From: SKLM01 sp964542755
GTDB taxonomy: Bacteria; Chloroflexota; Anaerolineae; B4-G1
NCBI GenBank assembly: GCA_964542755.1
Contig: CAZIWL010000006.1
Coordinates: 1-64,000 of the forward strand
Reading direction: 5' to 3'
DNA: 64,000 nucleotides
Below, one piece after another: positions 52,181 through 61,184 of the stretch; positions within the stretch are counted from its first letter, which is position 1; the number at the start of each line of letters is the position of its first letter. The translations under genes and the position numbers were made by a program. Below the pieces are notes generated by a model. The model searched no databases. It had not been told where the DNA came from and was given only the letters and a program-made list of their open reading frames with translations.

Positions 52181-54052
52181 ATGACGATCCGGCGAGCACA
52201 GGCTAAGGACGCACAGGAGCAGCAAGGGCGCGCGAAGGGGACCCTGCAGGAGGAAAGCCGATGCGCGCAGTCGCTTGCGGAGCGTGAAGCAGGCGAACAG
52301 GCTCCGATACTGGCGAACCCCCTGGTAGATCGTCCCGTCAACGTCGCTCTGCGTGCTCGTGCTGTCGCCCGGCTTCAAAGAGAGCGTGGCAACCAGTGTG
52401 CCCAGCGCCTGCTCCAAGCCAAGCTGACCGTCGGTGCGCCTGACGACCAGTATGAGCGGGAGGCCGATAGGGTGGCGCACGAGATCTCGCGAACGCCCGA
52501 ACACCGAATTCAGCCACAAGAGGAAGAGGAGGAGTGGCTGGAAGCAAAGCGTCGTCCAGGGACAGGGGAGCCCGACATTCAGCGACAAGTTGAAGGAGAG
52601 GAAGAGGAAGAAGAGGAAATGATGCAGCCGAAGGCTGCGCGGGGGGTTCCCTCGGTCCAGGCTCAGGAGATCCCTGAAGAGGAGGAGTGGCTGCAGATGA
52701 AGGCGCGTCCGGGGGCAAGGGAGCCCGGCATTCAGCCACAGGCGGAAGAGGAAGACGGGAAGCTGATGATGCGGCCCGGGGCTGGGTCGGAGATTCCGCC
52801 GGTCCAGGCGCAGGACATCCCGGAAGAAGAAGAGCCAGTACAGATGCAGCGCGTTCAAGACGGACGGCGGCAGCTTGATTCGGACACGGAGGAGCGTATT
52901 GAGCGCCTGCGTCACGGGGGACAGCCGATCAACAGCGCAACGCGAGGCTTCTTTGAGGACGCATTCGACCGGGATTTCAGCGAGGTGCGCACTCACGCCG
53001 ATGGGTTGGCCTCGGAGACGGCTCAGGTGCTGAATGCGCGCGCTCTTACGGTCGGCGATGACATCTTGTTTGGCAGTGGTGAGTATGCGCCGGAAACAGA
53101 GGCGGGAAGGGAGCTTCTGGCCCACGAGTTGACTCACGTCGTTCAGCAGGGATGCGCGCCACAGTTGGAGAGGGCCGAGCGGAATCAGGCGAAGGAGCTG
53201 GCAGGAGAACGAGAAGCGGCAGTCGTGGGAAGCTCACCATCATCTCAGATTGTCCAGCGCGACAACGGCGAAGAGGGACAGGTGGAGGTCACGTCGGCCG
53301 AAGCGGCGATAGATCTGGAGGAGTCTAACCGACAGGAGGACCAGCTGAACGGGCGGATCAATGGCATGGCGCGGAGCATGATCAATGGCTTCTGCACGTC
53401 CATCAATGCAGCGATGGTTTCCTTTGCGACGTGGGCGGAAGACAATCGGCCAGACCAATCGCCTTCCGTGCTGCTCAACGTTATCGACTCGGCCTTCAGC
53501 TTGATACCCGTGCCTGGTGCGGGGTTCACCGTCAATATCATCCAGGCGGCGTTGAGTTTCACCAAGACCATCGCGAAGGACACTGTGGAGGACCTGGCGG
53601 AGACGGACACGTGGCGCACGCTGCGGACACAGCTGATGGCGGCGCAGACGTCCATGGCCAATCGGCTCCAAGAGAGCGAGGTGAACCTGGACTTCATGAA
53701 TCAGCTTCGTGAGAACAACCTTGCAGAGTACCACCAGGTTCACACAGATCACCGTCAGTTGATCGCCGAGGGCGATCTCTCTGGGATGGACGTACGCATC
53801 CGTCAGTTCCTGGTCCGTATGGGGATCCCGGACAACGCTACCCCCATCGCCAGACACCTCCTAGGAAACCTGATCGCTCAGATGCGCTTTGCCGCGGTCG
53901 AAGAGGAGGCCGCCGGGTTCTGGGGCCGCCTGCTACCGGGGATGCTCTCAGGGGAGCAACGACTCTATTGGGAGGACATCGGCGAGCTCCGACATCGTCT
54001 GCGACTCGAAGGTCAACGGGAAGCGTACCGTCGTATGGGAGGTACCCGGTAG
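52181..54052 (+). CDS. DUF4157 protein 1, candidate eCIS cargo
   Basis: The 623-residue product carries a DUF4157 domain (about 255-335) ending with GRELLAHELTHVVQQ (H315), a HExxH-type motif common in eCIS-associated proteins. Before it, residues 100-230 are acidic, repeated linkers (EEEEEWLEAK, EIPEEEEWLQMK, DIPEEEEPVQMQ). The C-terminal 270 residues, with hydrophobic segments such as FSLIPVPGAGFTVNIIQAALSF, match no domain I know and could be an effector. ATG 52181 has GGAGG upstream. Because such domains precede diverse C-termini in related clusters, a toxin or packaged-cargo role is plausible. Confidence 0.85.
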   Translation: MTIRRAQAKDAQEQQGRAKGTLQEESRCAQSLAEREAGEQAPILANPLVDRPVNVALRARAVARLQRERGNQCAQRLLQAKLTVGAPDDQYEREADRVAHEISRTPEHRIQPQEEEEEWLEAKRRPGTGEPDIQRQVEGEEEEEEEMMQPKAARGVPSVQAQEIPEEEEWLQMKARPGAREPGIQPQAEEEDGKLMMRPGAGSEIPPVQAQDIPEEEEPVQMQRVQDGRRQLDSDTEERIERLRHGGQPINSATRGFFEDAFDRDFSEVRTHADGLASETAQVLNARALTVGDDILFGSGEYAPETEAGRELLAHELTHVVQQGCAPQLERAERNQAKELAGEREAAVVGSSPSSQIVQRDNGEEGQVEVTSAEAAIDLEESNRQEDQLNGRINGMARSMINGFCTSINAAMVSFATWAEDNRPDQSPSVLLNVIDSAFSLIPVPGAGFTVNIIQAALSFTKTIAKDTVEDLAETDTWRTLRTQLMAAQTSMANRLQESEVNLDFMNQLRENNLAEYHQVHTDHRQLIAEGDLSGMDVRIRQFLVRMGIPDNATPIARHLLGNLIAQMRFAAVEEEAAGFWGRLLPGMLSGEQRLYWEDIGELRHRLRLEGQREAYRRMGGTR

Positions 54053-54115
54053 GGCTATGGTGCATATTGGGAGGACCAAGATACGGGTAGCTGGTAGCGG
54101 CGTGTGAGGAGAGAG

Positions 54116-54934
54116 ATGCTCATTGATCTGGACGAGACGCTCAAGCAACTGCTGATCCGAGAGATGCCCATCGACAATAGGGATGTGGACATCTCGTTCG
54201 ACCAGCCGAAGCGGGAGTGGTCGGCGAAGCTCTCGCGCCCCACGATCAACCTCTATCTCTATGACGTTCGGGAGAACACCGAGCTGCGCCAGACAAATTG
54301 GGTGGTGGAGCGAGGGGACAACGGGCAGGCGACAAAGAAGAGGCCCCCGCGGCGCATCGATCTCGCCTACTTGATTACTGCCTGGACCAACACCGCGGAG
54401 GACGAGCACCGCTTACTCTGGCGGGCACTCTGGGCGCTGATGAGACATCCCGAACTGCCAGAGGACCTGCTTCAAGGAGACATGGTCGGGTCGGAGGTGC
54501 CTATTCGGGCCTCGGTTGCGCAACCAGACGAAATTCCGAACGTGTCTGATCTGTGGGGGGTGCTGGATAACGAACTGAGACCGTCCCTACACCTTGTCGC
54601 CACGCTGCCGCTCGACCTGGTCCAGGTCATCACAGGGCCCCTGGTGCGCAGCAAGCGGATTCGTGTGGAACAAGGGCTTGAGAAGGAAGGGCCCTTCGAG
54701 GAGATCACGCAGGTCGGCGGCACCGTTCGGGACGCTGAGGACCGGCCGCTGGTGGGCGCGGTCGTACGGGTTCGGGAACGGGGATTCACCGCGACCACGG
54801 ACGAGGAGGGGCGATACACGTTCCCTAACCTGTCCGCAGGGTCGTATACGTTTGTCGTGTTCTCGGATGCGGGCGAGCTGCTGGAGAAAGAGGTGGTCGT
54901 CCTGTCGCGGGACTACGACCTTCAGGTGGAATAG
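54116..54934 (+). CDS. DUF4255 (Pvc16/Afp16-like) tail terminator protein with Ig-like C-terminus
   Basis: The N-terminal domain (about 1-190: IDLDETLKQLLIREM, RPTINLYLYDVREN, RIDLAYLITAW) is the DUF4255 family, including Afp16/Pvc16 proteins that cap the tube and sheath end in eCIS particles. Residues about 200-272 form a carboxypeptidase-regulatory-like Ig domain (VGGTVRDAEDRPLVGAVVRV, TTDEEGRYTFPNLSAGSYTF), which the classical caps lack. ATG 54116 is preferred; a GTG at 54104 has no spacing to a ribosome binding site. The extra domain may be exposed at the particle end. Confidence 0.88.
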   Translation: MLIDLDETLKQLLIREMPIDNRDVDISFDQPKREWSAKLSRPTINLYLYDVRENTELRQTNWVVERGDNGQATKKRPPRRIDLAYLITAWTNTAEDEHRLLWRALWALMRHPELPEDLLQGDMVGSEVPIRASVAQPDEIPNVSDLWGVLDNELRPSLHLVATLPLDLVQVITGPLVRSKRIRVEQGLEKEGPFEEITQVGGTVRDAEDRPLVGAVVRVRERGFTATTDEEGRYTFPNLSAGSYTFVVFSDAGELLEKEVVVLSRDYDLQVE

Positions 54935-55116
54935 GCGGACGGACTGCGACCCGTGCGGAGGGTTGGCGGGACGGCCGGGTCTCGCGGACCGGCAGAGGCA
55001 CGAGCGAGATTCGATGATGGGGAGGATCCCGGGATGCGTCGTCGACGGAAGCAGGTGGCGATGTCGCTCCACTCGACGACCATATGGCTACTAGACCATA
55101 ATCAGGAGGTGTGAAG

Positions 55117-56667
55117 ATGTCGCCACAGTATCTATCGCCGGGTGTGTACGTGGAAGAGGTGGAACGGGGGGCGAAGCCCATCGAAGGCGTAGGCACGGCG
55201 GTCGCGGGCTTCATTGGCTACGCCGAGCGCGGCCCCGTCAACAAACCGACATTCGTGGCCAACTGGACGCAGTACAGCGATACGTTCGGGGGCTTCCTGG
55301 CCGGCTCCTACCTGGCGGACGCTGTCTACGGGTACTTCCACAATGGTGGCGGTAGCTGCTACGTCATGCGTCTGCCCGCCGGAGGGGAGGTCGAGGAGAA
55401 TCCCGAAATGCCGGCCATGGCCCTGCCCAGCAGAGCCGGCGCGGCGCTGGACACGATCAACGTGAAGGCTCTTGAGCCCGGCCCACCGATCGTGCTGGAG
55501 GTGACGCCGCCGAGTGATGAGGGATCGGAAGATGCGTTCAATCTGATCATCCGACGAGGTCCACAGCAGGAGGCGTACGAAAACGTCACCTTGAGCAAGG
55601 CGCGGGGCTCGCGGAACGTCGTTGAGGTGGTCAACAAGGAGTCGACGCTGGTAGAGCTCGTCGATCTCGAGGCGACCGGGACGTTGTCGGAGCGTGTTCC
55701 GGCCGTGGGGACGTACGAGTTGGCTGTTCCAGAGGTCACGGCGCTATCTGTGACGGAGGCCGCCCCCGAGCTCTTCGTCGGCGACGCCGCCCAGCGGACG
55801 GGCGTCGGTGGGTTCGAAGCGGTGGACGAGATCACGATGGTCTGCGCCCCGGACATCATGGCGGCGTATCAGGCCGGCCAACTCTCCCGCGATCAGGTGA
55901 AGGCCGTCCAGTTGGCCCTGCTGGCGCACTGTGAGACGATGAAGGACCGGTTTGCGATCCTGGATCCGCTGCCCGACCTGAGCCCTCAAGAGGTCAAGGA
56001 GTGGCGTATGGAGGAGGCGGGCTACGACTCCAAGTACGGCGCCCTCTATTACCCCTGGGTTGAGATAGCGGATCCGGCGCGAGGGGGCGAGCTGGCGGGG
56101 GTCCCACCGTCGGGGCACATGGCCGGGATCTACGCACGGAGTGACACTGAACGGGGTGTACACAAAGCCCCTGCCAATGAGGTCGTTCGTGGGGCGATTG
56201 GCCTAGCCACCCAGGTGACGAAGAGCGAGCAAGATATCCTCAATCCCCAGGGCGTAAACTGCATCCGCGCTTTCCCAGGACGGGGCATTCGGGTGTGGGG
56301 AGCCAGGACGCTCTCAAGCGATGCCGCCTGGCGGTACGTCAACGTGCGCCGGCTCTTCAACTTCGTGGAGGAATCGATCGAGGTGGGCACCCAATGGGTG
56401 GTGTTCGAGCCGAACGACATCGATCTCTGGGAGAGGGTGAAGCGCGATATCACGGCGTTCTTGACCCGGGTTTGGCGTGACGGGGCGCTCTTCGGCGCCA
56501 CGCCGGCAGAGGCCTTCTACGTGAAGTGCGATGAAGAGCTCAACCCGGTCGAGGTGCGGGATGCCGGGCAGTTGATCGTCGAGATAGGGCTGGCCCCGGT
56601 GAAGCCGGCCGAGTTTGTCATCTTCAGGATCAGCCAGTGGGCTAGCGGCGGCGAGGTGAGCGAGTAG
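55117..56667 (+). CDS. eCIS contractile tail sheath protein
   Basis: The 516-residue protein starts with YLSPGVYVEEVERGAKPIEG, the standard N-terminus of phage and eCIS sheath subunits, followed by TAVAGFIGYAERGPVNKP. The conserved C-terminal sheath core includes NCIRAFPGRGIRVWGARTLS, WRYVNVRRLFNFVEES and FVIFRISQ. Contraction of the sheath drives the inner tube into a target membrane. AGGAGGT lies 6 bases before ATG 55117. Only one sheath gene is visible, whereas Afp/PVC loci have two or three; others may lie beyond the window end. Confidence 0.95.
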   Translation: MSPQYLSPGVYVEEVERGAKPIEGVGTAVAGFIGYAERGPVNKPTFVANWTQYSDTFGGFLAGSYLADAVYGYFHNGGGSCYVMRLPAGGEVEENPEMPAMALPSRAGAALDTINVKALEPGPPIVLEVTPPSDEGSEDAFNLIIRRGPQQEAYENVTLSKARGSRNVVEVVNKESTLVELVDLEATGTLSERVPAVGTYELAVPEVTALSVTEAAPELFVGDAAQRTGVGGFEAVDEITMVCAPDIMAAYQAGQLSRDQVKAVQLALLAHCETMKDRFAILDPLPDLSPQEVKEWRMEEAGYDSKYGALYYPWVEIADPARGGELAGVPPSGHMAGIYARSDTERGVHKAPANEVVRGAIGLATQVTKSEQDILNPQGVNCIRAFPGRGIRVWGARTLSSDAAWRYVNVRRLFNFVEESIEVGTQWVVFEPNDIDLWERVKRDITAFLTRVWRDGALFGATPAEAFYVKCDEELNPVEVRDAGQLIVEIGLAPVKPAEFVIFRISQWASGGEVSE

Positions 56668-56756
56668 CGGGCCAGAGCGGAGCGCCGGAAAGCCGACAGC
56701 GACGTCAACGGTCTGACAGCTCGATCCGGCCATAGGACACCAACGGAGGGATGCAA

Positions 56757-57206
56757 ATGGCGAACGGACAGAGGACAGATCCACTTATCTCCGCACAGTT
56801 TGCGGTGGAGTTCCAGGGGGTGATCCAGGGATCATTCCAGGAGTGCACCGGGATGGGCTCGGAGAACGAAGTGGTTGAGTACAAGGCCTCGGGTGAGAAG
56901 GGAGCGTACGTCATCCATAAGCTCCCGGGGCGCATGACGTGGAACAACATCACCCTCAAGCGAGGGATCACAGATTCCATGGACCTCTGGGAATGGCGGA
57001 AGCTGGTCGAGGAGGGGAAGATCGACGAGGCAAGGAAGAACGGCTCGATCATTATGTTCGACCAGACCGGAAAAGAGGTCGCGCGCTGGAACTTCCAGAA
57101 CGCGTGGCCCTGCAAGCTGACCGGTCCCACCGCGAACGCCGGTGAGAACTCGGCTGCCATTGAGGAGCTGGAGATCACGCACGAGGGCTACGAGCGGGTC
57201 AAGTAG
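56757..57206 (+). CDS. eCIS tail tube protein 1
   Basis: This 149-residue protein is of the phage tail tube family (T4 gp19-like, Afp1/Pvc1). Typical features are AQFAVEFQGVIQGSFQECTGM at the N-terminus, HKLPGRMTWNNITLKRGI in the middle and a C-terminal ITHEGYERV strand. Tube hexamers form the inner channel delivered to the target. ATG 56757 is 6 bases after ACGGAGGG; ATG 56751 adjoins the site directly and is less likely. A second tube-type gene lies at 57890. Confidence 0.93.
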   Translation: MANGQRTDPLISAQFAVEFQGVIQGSFQECTGMGSENEVVEYKASGEKGAYVIHKLPGRMTWNNITLKRGITDSMDLWEWRKLVEEGKIDEARKNGSIIMFDQTGKEVARWNFQNAWPCKLTGPTANAGENSAAIEELEITHEGYERVK

Positions 57207-57294
57207 GTTGGGGCGTCAGCGTATGCGGCCCCCGGGTCCACTCGCGCATGGGTCTGGGCCGCGCTCCAACCCTGGCCTCGAAGATGAGGATACT

Positions 57295-57663
57295 ATGACA
57301 CTTCAGACGGAGTTCGAGTTCACGCTGCCCCGCGGCTACGTCGACCGGGAGGGGAACCTCCACAAGAAGGGGGTGATGAGGCTGGCAACGGCCATCGATG
57401 AGATCGCCCCCCTTCGAGACCCAAGGGTGAGGGCCAACGAGGCTTACCTCAGCATCATCCTCCTCTCCCGGGTGATCACCAAACTGGGCGGGCTCTCGGA
57501 CGTCAATCCGGGCATGGTGGAGGGCTTCTTCACGGCGGATCTGACGTACCTGCAGGACTTCTACCGGCGAATTAACGAAGAGGGGGCGTCGACGATTCGG
57601 GTTTCGTGTCCCGAATGTCGCACCGAGTTCGAGGTGGATCTAGGCCGCCCGGGGGGGGATTGA
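57295..57663 (+). CDS. Small tail assembly protein with CPEC motif
   Basis: The 122-residue protein has TEFEFTLPRGYVDREGNLHK, a central helical region (RANEAYLSIILLSRVITKLG) and a C-terminal CPEC motif that could be half of a zinc site. Similar small proteins sit at this position in eCIS clusters and are annotated as tail assembly proteins. ATG 57295 follows TGAGGA. It ends in GGG GGG GAT TGA, with a run of eight G at 57651-57658. A -1 slip there would fuse it to the DUF6760-like frame, so it may exist in short and long forms. Confidence 0.78.
   Translation: MTLQTEFEFTLPRGYVDREGNLHKKGVMRLATAIDEIAPLRDPRVRANEAYLSIILLSRVITKLGGLSDVNPGMVEGFFTADLTYLQDFYRRINEEGASTIRVSCPECRTEFEVDLGRPGGD
57651..57658 (+). 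other. Eight-G run, candidate -1 frameshift site
   Basis: The frame reads CCG GGG GGG GAT TGA. Slipping back one base leaves GGG GGG pairing unchanged and continues GGA TTG ACG GGC into the DUF6760-like frame, producing a fusion of about 175 residues. Phage tail assembly chaperones (lambda G/GT) use a -1 slip at a comparable place. A homopolymer miscount in sequencing is the main alternative. Confidence 0.45.
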
Positions 57664-57824
57664 CGGGCTACCCCTTGGATGCGCTGCACGAGGAGGTAGC
57701 CTATCTCGCCTACCATTTCAACTGGCCTCTGCAGGAGATTCTGGAGCTGGAGCATGCCGACCGTCAACGTTGGGTCGAGGAGGTGGCCAGAATCAACCGT
57801 CGCATGAACGAGTCACGAGGCTAG
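57660..57824 (+). CDS. DUF6760-like small eCIS protein
   Basis: The 54-residue product LTGYPLDALHEEVAYLAYHF followed by NWPLQEILELEHADRQRWVE resembles the small DUF6760 family found in eCIS operons. It has one helical hairpin and an Arg-rich end (INRRMNESRG). TTG 57660 overlaps the previous stop (ATTGA). The alternative is that it is made only as a C-terminal extension of the previous protein by -1 frameshifting at 57651-57658. In phage terms this would correspond to the T part of a G/GT chaperone. Confidence 0.8.
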   Translation: MTGYPLDALHEEVAYLAYHFNWPLQEILELEHADRQRWVEEVARINRRMNESRG

Positions 57825-57889
57825 ATCATCGCCAGCTCTTAGTGCACGACGTCTCGGCGGCAGGTCGCGTGGGGAACGAGGAGTGACCT

Positions 57890-58327
57890 ATGCCCAATAC
57901 GGCTCAACGTATCGATCCGTTTCCGGCTTTCAAGTTCTACGTGGAGATCGGCGGTATCACGCACGCTGTCTTCAGTGAATGCACAGGGCTGGAGGCGGAG
58001 GTGGAGGTCTTCGAATACGAAGAGGGTGGGCTGAACGACTACGTCCACAAGCTTCCAGGGCGCGTGAAGTACGCTGATCTGACCCTGAAGCGCGGCGTCG
58101 CCAGCTCGGACGCTCTCTGGGATTGGTACGCGCAGACCTTACAGGGACGGATCGAGCGGAAGAATATCTCCGTGACGCTCTACGACACAAGCGGATCGGA
58201 GTACCGGAGGTGGAACTTCGATGCAGCGTACCCGGTGAAGTGGACGGGTCCGGAGTTTCGGGCCGATCAGAACCAGCCGGCCATAGAGACCCTCGTCTTC
58301 TCTCACCGAGGGATGCAGCTGGCTTGA
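57890..58327 (+). CDS. eCIS tail tube protein 2
   Basis: This 145-residue second tube-like protein shares AFKFYVEIGGITHAVFSECT and HKLPGRVKYADLTLKRGV with the first (56757), but is divergent. In Afp-like particles, one tube protein forms the shaft and another the part that joins the baseplate; this gene's position next to baseplate genes suggests the second role. ATG 57890 follows GAGGAG by 6 bases. Confidence 0.92.
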   Translation: MPNTAQRIDPFPAFKFYVEIGGITHAVFSECTGLEAEVEVFEYEEGGLNDYVHKLPGRVKYADLTLKRGVASSDALWDWYAQTLQGRIERKNISVTLYDTSGSEYRRWNFDAAYPVKWTGPEFRADQNQPAIETLVFSHRGMQLA

Positions 58328-58339
58328 TCAGGATAGCCA

Positions 58340-60484
58340 ATGGCCGATAGAAGGAACGTTCGTCGAGAGCCTGAATCGGGAACAGGGGAAGCTGGCGGAC
58401 TGACTTCTTTTGTAAGAAGGGCGGCGAGTGTCTTCCGCAGGGCGCGAAACCGCATCAGTCTGAGGCTTGGTCCACGGGGCCTGGCGCAGAGGGCGGAGCG
58501 GATATCGCGGTCGACGGAGGGCACTTCGAAGATGCTTCGCACAAGTCGGCGGATCGCCGAGTGGTCAGGTGCCGTGCGACTGCATCTCCTAAGGCCCGCG
58601 AGGGGACGGCTTGCGCCCGCGGTCCGTCCGGAGATTGGCCGACGCAATCAACTTTCGACTGCTGTATTGGAGAGGTACCGTCTGGGAACCCTGTCGAGCC
58701 CGCGCCAGCCGCTGCCCCTGGCTCCCCGCTGGCTGAAGGGTCTGACCCGTTCGCTTCTGGCTCCGGTCACGACGGACGATGTTGCAGTGTCCGGCTCCAG
58801 AGTCCCGGCCCGCCGGACGGTACGGCCTGCTGGAAGCACGTCCGGACTAGAGATGGCGCGGCGCGTGTTGTCGCGTTCCTCCCCGGTCAGTGCCGACGTG
58901 TCGATGCAAGGAGCAAGCCCAGCGTCGCGTCGCGACGACATCTTGATCGGGGCACCGGAAGACGGCCCGGCGCCACGGCCTTTGACCGAGGACGTGCGGG
59001 GCCACACGGAGTGGGCCGAGACGCCTCAAAGCCCCCGGCATGAGAGCGTGACAGCCAGCCCACGGGCATTCGAGTTCCGCCAAGCGGAGGAGGACACGAC
59101 TCTGCCGGCTCACATCGAACGGGGATCAGAAGAACCACCTCGTCGGGTGTATCGAGCTGTGTGGGGTGACTCGGAGCCCCTGCCCACGGGAGGAGAGAAG
59201 GGGCTTCTCGTGTCATCGAACGCTACGCCAGATCAAGGGGAAGGGGCCCGCGATTTGGCGACGTGGGAGGTCGAGGGACAGGCCGAGCAAGCAGAAGGAG
59301 TGGAGAGAGAAGGCCAGGATGCTCGTCACCAGGTCGGCCGGACAGCCGCGCCCACCGAGGCAGGGAGGCGCCGCGCTGCGCCTACGAAGGAGAGGGGAAC
59401 ATCCTCTGAGGAGGCTCCAGTTGCACCGCTGCAGACCCCTACTGCCGCAAGAGGACGTCACTTGCAGAAATCGGAAGGGTTCACCGGGGGAATACCGTCC
59501 GTTCGGCGCCAGATGGTCAGACCGAGAGAGGGTGCTGCGATGCCCTGGCGCTGGCCAAAGTCTGTTCTTCAGCGGGTCAGGTCCGCTGTTCTCCGCCCTC
59601 CGCCGCGTATCGGCGGTCGGGCTGGTGATGCCCGGCGCAGTGGACACTCGGGTGTCGGCCGGTCCGGTGCTCCCCCCGGGGAGGGATCTGTTGGTGCCAG
59701 GGAGGCAGCTGACGGGCTGCCGGAGATCGTGAATCCCTTGCCAGAGGGACGTAGATGGTTGCCCTCGTCTCAGTCGTCCCGGGGAGCTCCGGTCCGGCGC
59801 CAGCGCGAGGGGGGGAGAGCCCTGCGGCCCGCTCAACGAACGGCGATGGAGCAGCTCCTGGACGATGATTTTGGGGACGTTCGCGTCCACACCGATGTAG
59901 AAGCCTCGAGGGCTGCCGCGGAGCTGAGAGCCGACGCCTTCACGGAAGGGCAGGACATCTACTTTGCGACAGGACGTGCGGGTCTGCAGAGTCCGGAGGG
60001 CACGGCGCTTCTGGGCCACGAGCTGACCCACGTGCGACAGGCTCGACGGGGCGGTGGTGAGCCCGACCAGGGCAGCATGCTGCGGGGGATCGCCGAGGAG
60101 CGTGAAGCCCTTGCCAACGAGATGGCTCTCCGAAGACACCTTGAATTGAGCAAATCGTCCAGGCCGACGGCACCGGGACCGGCGATGGACCTGCCAAATC
60201 TGCGGATTCAACTTGACGGTCTCGCGGCGTCCGGTCGGGCGACAGAGACGGCGGTCCGAGGCGCCACCCTGCCCGGCGCCACACCGCCCGTCGTTGCCAG
60301 GGCGCCGGCAGATAGGGCTGCCGAACAGGCACCTACGGCCGACGGCGTGTCCCCCGCTCCAGCGAGAGAGGCTGAAACCGGTGGAGGGGGCGAGGACCTC
60401 GATGTGGATGCGGTCGCGAGTCAGGTCTATGAGATGATCTTGCGCCGTCTGACCCTTGAGCGTGAGCGGATGGGCTTTCATTAG
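58340..60484 (+). CDS. DUF4157 protein 2, eCIS-associated
   Basis: The 714-residue protein begins with a very Arg-rich region (SVFRRARNRISLRLGPRG ... SRRIAEWSG), followed by long disordered, charged sequence to about 480, a DUF4157 domain with GTALLGHELTHVRQ (H560) and a C-terminal helix VASQVYEMILRRLTLERERM. That last helix resembles C-terminal segments of other eCIS DUF4157 proteins and could mediate docking to the particle. It lacks the large C-terminal domain of DUF4157 protein 1, so it may be structural or a loader instead of cargo. ATG 58340 has only a weak site (AGGAT). Confidence 0.8.
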   Translation: MADRRNVRREPESGTGEAGGLTSFVRRAASVFRRARNRISLRLGPRGLAQRAERISRSTEGTSKMLRTSRRIAEWSGAVRLHLLRPARGRLAPAVRPEIGRRNQLSTAVLERYRLGTLSSPRQPLPLAPRWLKGLTRSLLAPVTTDDVAVSGSRVPARRTVRPAGSTSGLEMARRVLSRSSPVSADVSMQGASPASRRDDILIGAPEDGPAPRPLTEDVRGHTEWAETPQSPRHESVTASPRAFEFRQAEEDTTLPAHIERGSEEPPRRVYRAVWGDSEPLPTGGEKGLLVSSNATPDQGEGARDLATWEVEGQAEQAEGVEREGQDARHQVGRTAAPTEAGRRRAAPTKERGTSSEEAPVAPLQTPTAARGRHLQKSEGFTGGIPSVRRQMVRPREGAAMPWRWPKSVLQRVRSAVLRPPPRIGGRAGDARRSGHSGVGRSGAPPGEGSVGAREAADGLPEIVNPLPEGRRWLPSSQSSRGAPVRRQREGGRALRPAQRTAMEQLLDDDFGDVRVHTDVEASRAAAELRADAFTEGQDIYFATGRAGLQSPEGTALLGHELTHVRQARRGGGEPDQGSMLRGIAEEREALANEMALRRHLELSKSSRPTAPGPAMDLPNLRIQLDGLAASGRATETAVRGATLPGATPPVVARAPADRAAEQAPTADGVSPAPAREAETGGGGEDLDVDAVASQVYEMILRRLTLERERMGFH

Positions 60485-60505
60485 CGCCCTCAGAGGAGCG
60501 GGACG

Positions 60506-61165
60506 ATGCCCGACGGACAACTGGTTAAGGCGGTGATTCACAATCTGGACACGAACGACTCCGTAGAGTGTATGTTCAACCCCAAGGAGTACACGTTCAG
60601 CAAGCAGAACCGATGGAAGTTCACCGACCAGAAAGGGAAGAATCTGCCGGAGCCCGAGTTCCAGAGTGGTCAGCCCACTAATCTGAAGATGCAGCTCTTC
60701 TTTGATACGTATGAGAGCCGGGTCGACGTCCGTCAGGAGTACACCACGAAGATCTGGGACCTGACGCGGGTCAACGAGGACACGAAGAACCGGAAGACGA
60801 ACAAGGGGCGGCCTCCCCTCTGCCAATTCCAGTGGGGAACGAACTGGGCCTTCAAGGCGGTGGTGACGAACATCTCGCAGCGGTTCACGCTCTTCCTCTC
60901 GGACGGGACGCCGGTGCGGGCCACGCTTGAGGTCACGTTCCAGCAGGTGGAGGACGAGGGCCTGTATCCGCGTCAGAACCCCACCTCTGGTGGGGGTGAG
61001 GGGCGCAAAGTGCACATCGTCCGCGAGGGTGAGCGCATCGACTGGATCGCTACCAGCGAGTACGGCGACCCTGCCATGTGGCGGCTGATCGCCGAGCAGA
61101 ACGAGCTCGACGATCCCTTGATGTTGGAACCGGGGCAGAAACTGGCGATTCCGCCGCTCCCCTAA
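60506..61165 (+). CDS. LysM-containing eCIS baseplate hub protein
   Basis: The 219-residue protein has an N-terminal CIS tube/hub domain (VECMFNPKEYTFSKQNRWKF, FQWGTNWAFKAVVTNISQRF) and a C-terminal LysM-like domain (HIVREGERIDWIATSEYGDP ... LMLEPGQKLAIPPLP). This matches the Afp7/Pvc7 type, which forms part of the baseplate hub linking tube and spike. ATG 60506 follows GAGGAG. It is followed after 19 bases by the spike gene. Confidence 0.9.
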   Translation: MPDGQLVKAVIHNLDTNDSVECMFNPKEYTFSKQNRWKFTDQKGKNLPEPEFQSGQPTNLKMQLFFDTYESRVDVRQEYTTKIWDLTRVNEDTKNRKTNKGRPPLCQFQWGTNWAFKAVVTNISQRFTLFLSDGTPVRATLEVTFQQVEDEGLYPRQNPTSGGGEGRKVHIVREGERIDWIATSEYGDPAMWRLIAEQNELDDPLMLEPGQKLAIPPLP

Positions 61166-61184
61166 GGACTTCTTGAGGTCATCA

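Noticed and set aside
59213..61015. Long minus-strand open frame opposite DUF4157 protein 2 and the hub gene
   Set aside because: It crosses two well-supported plus-strand genes and has no family features.
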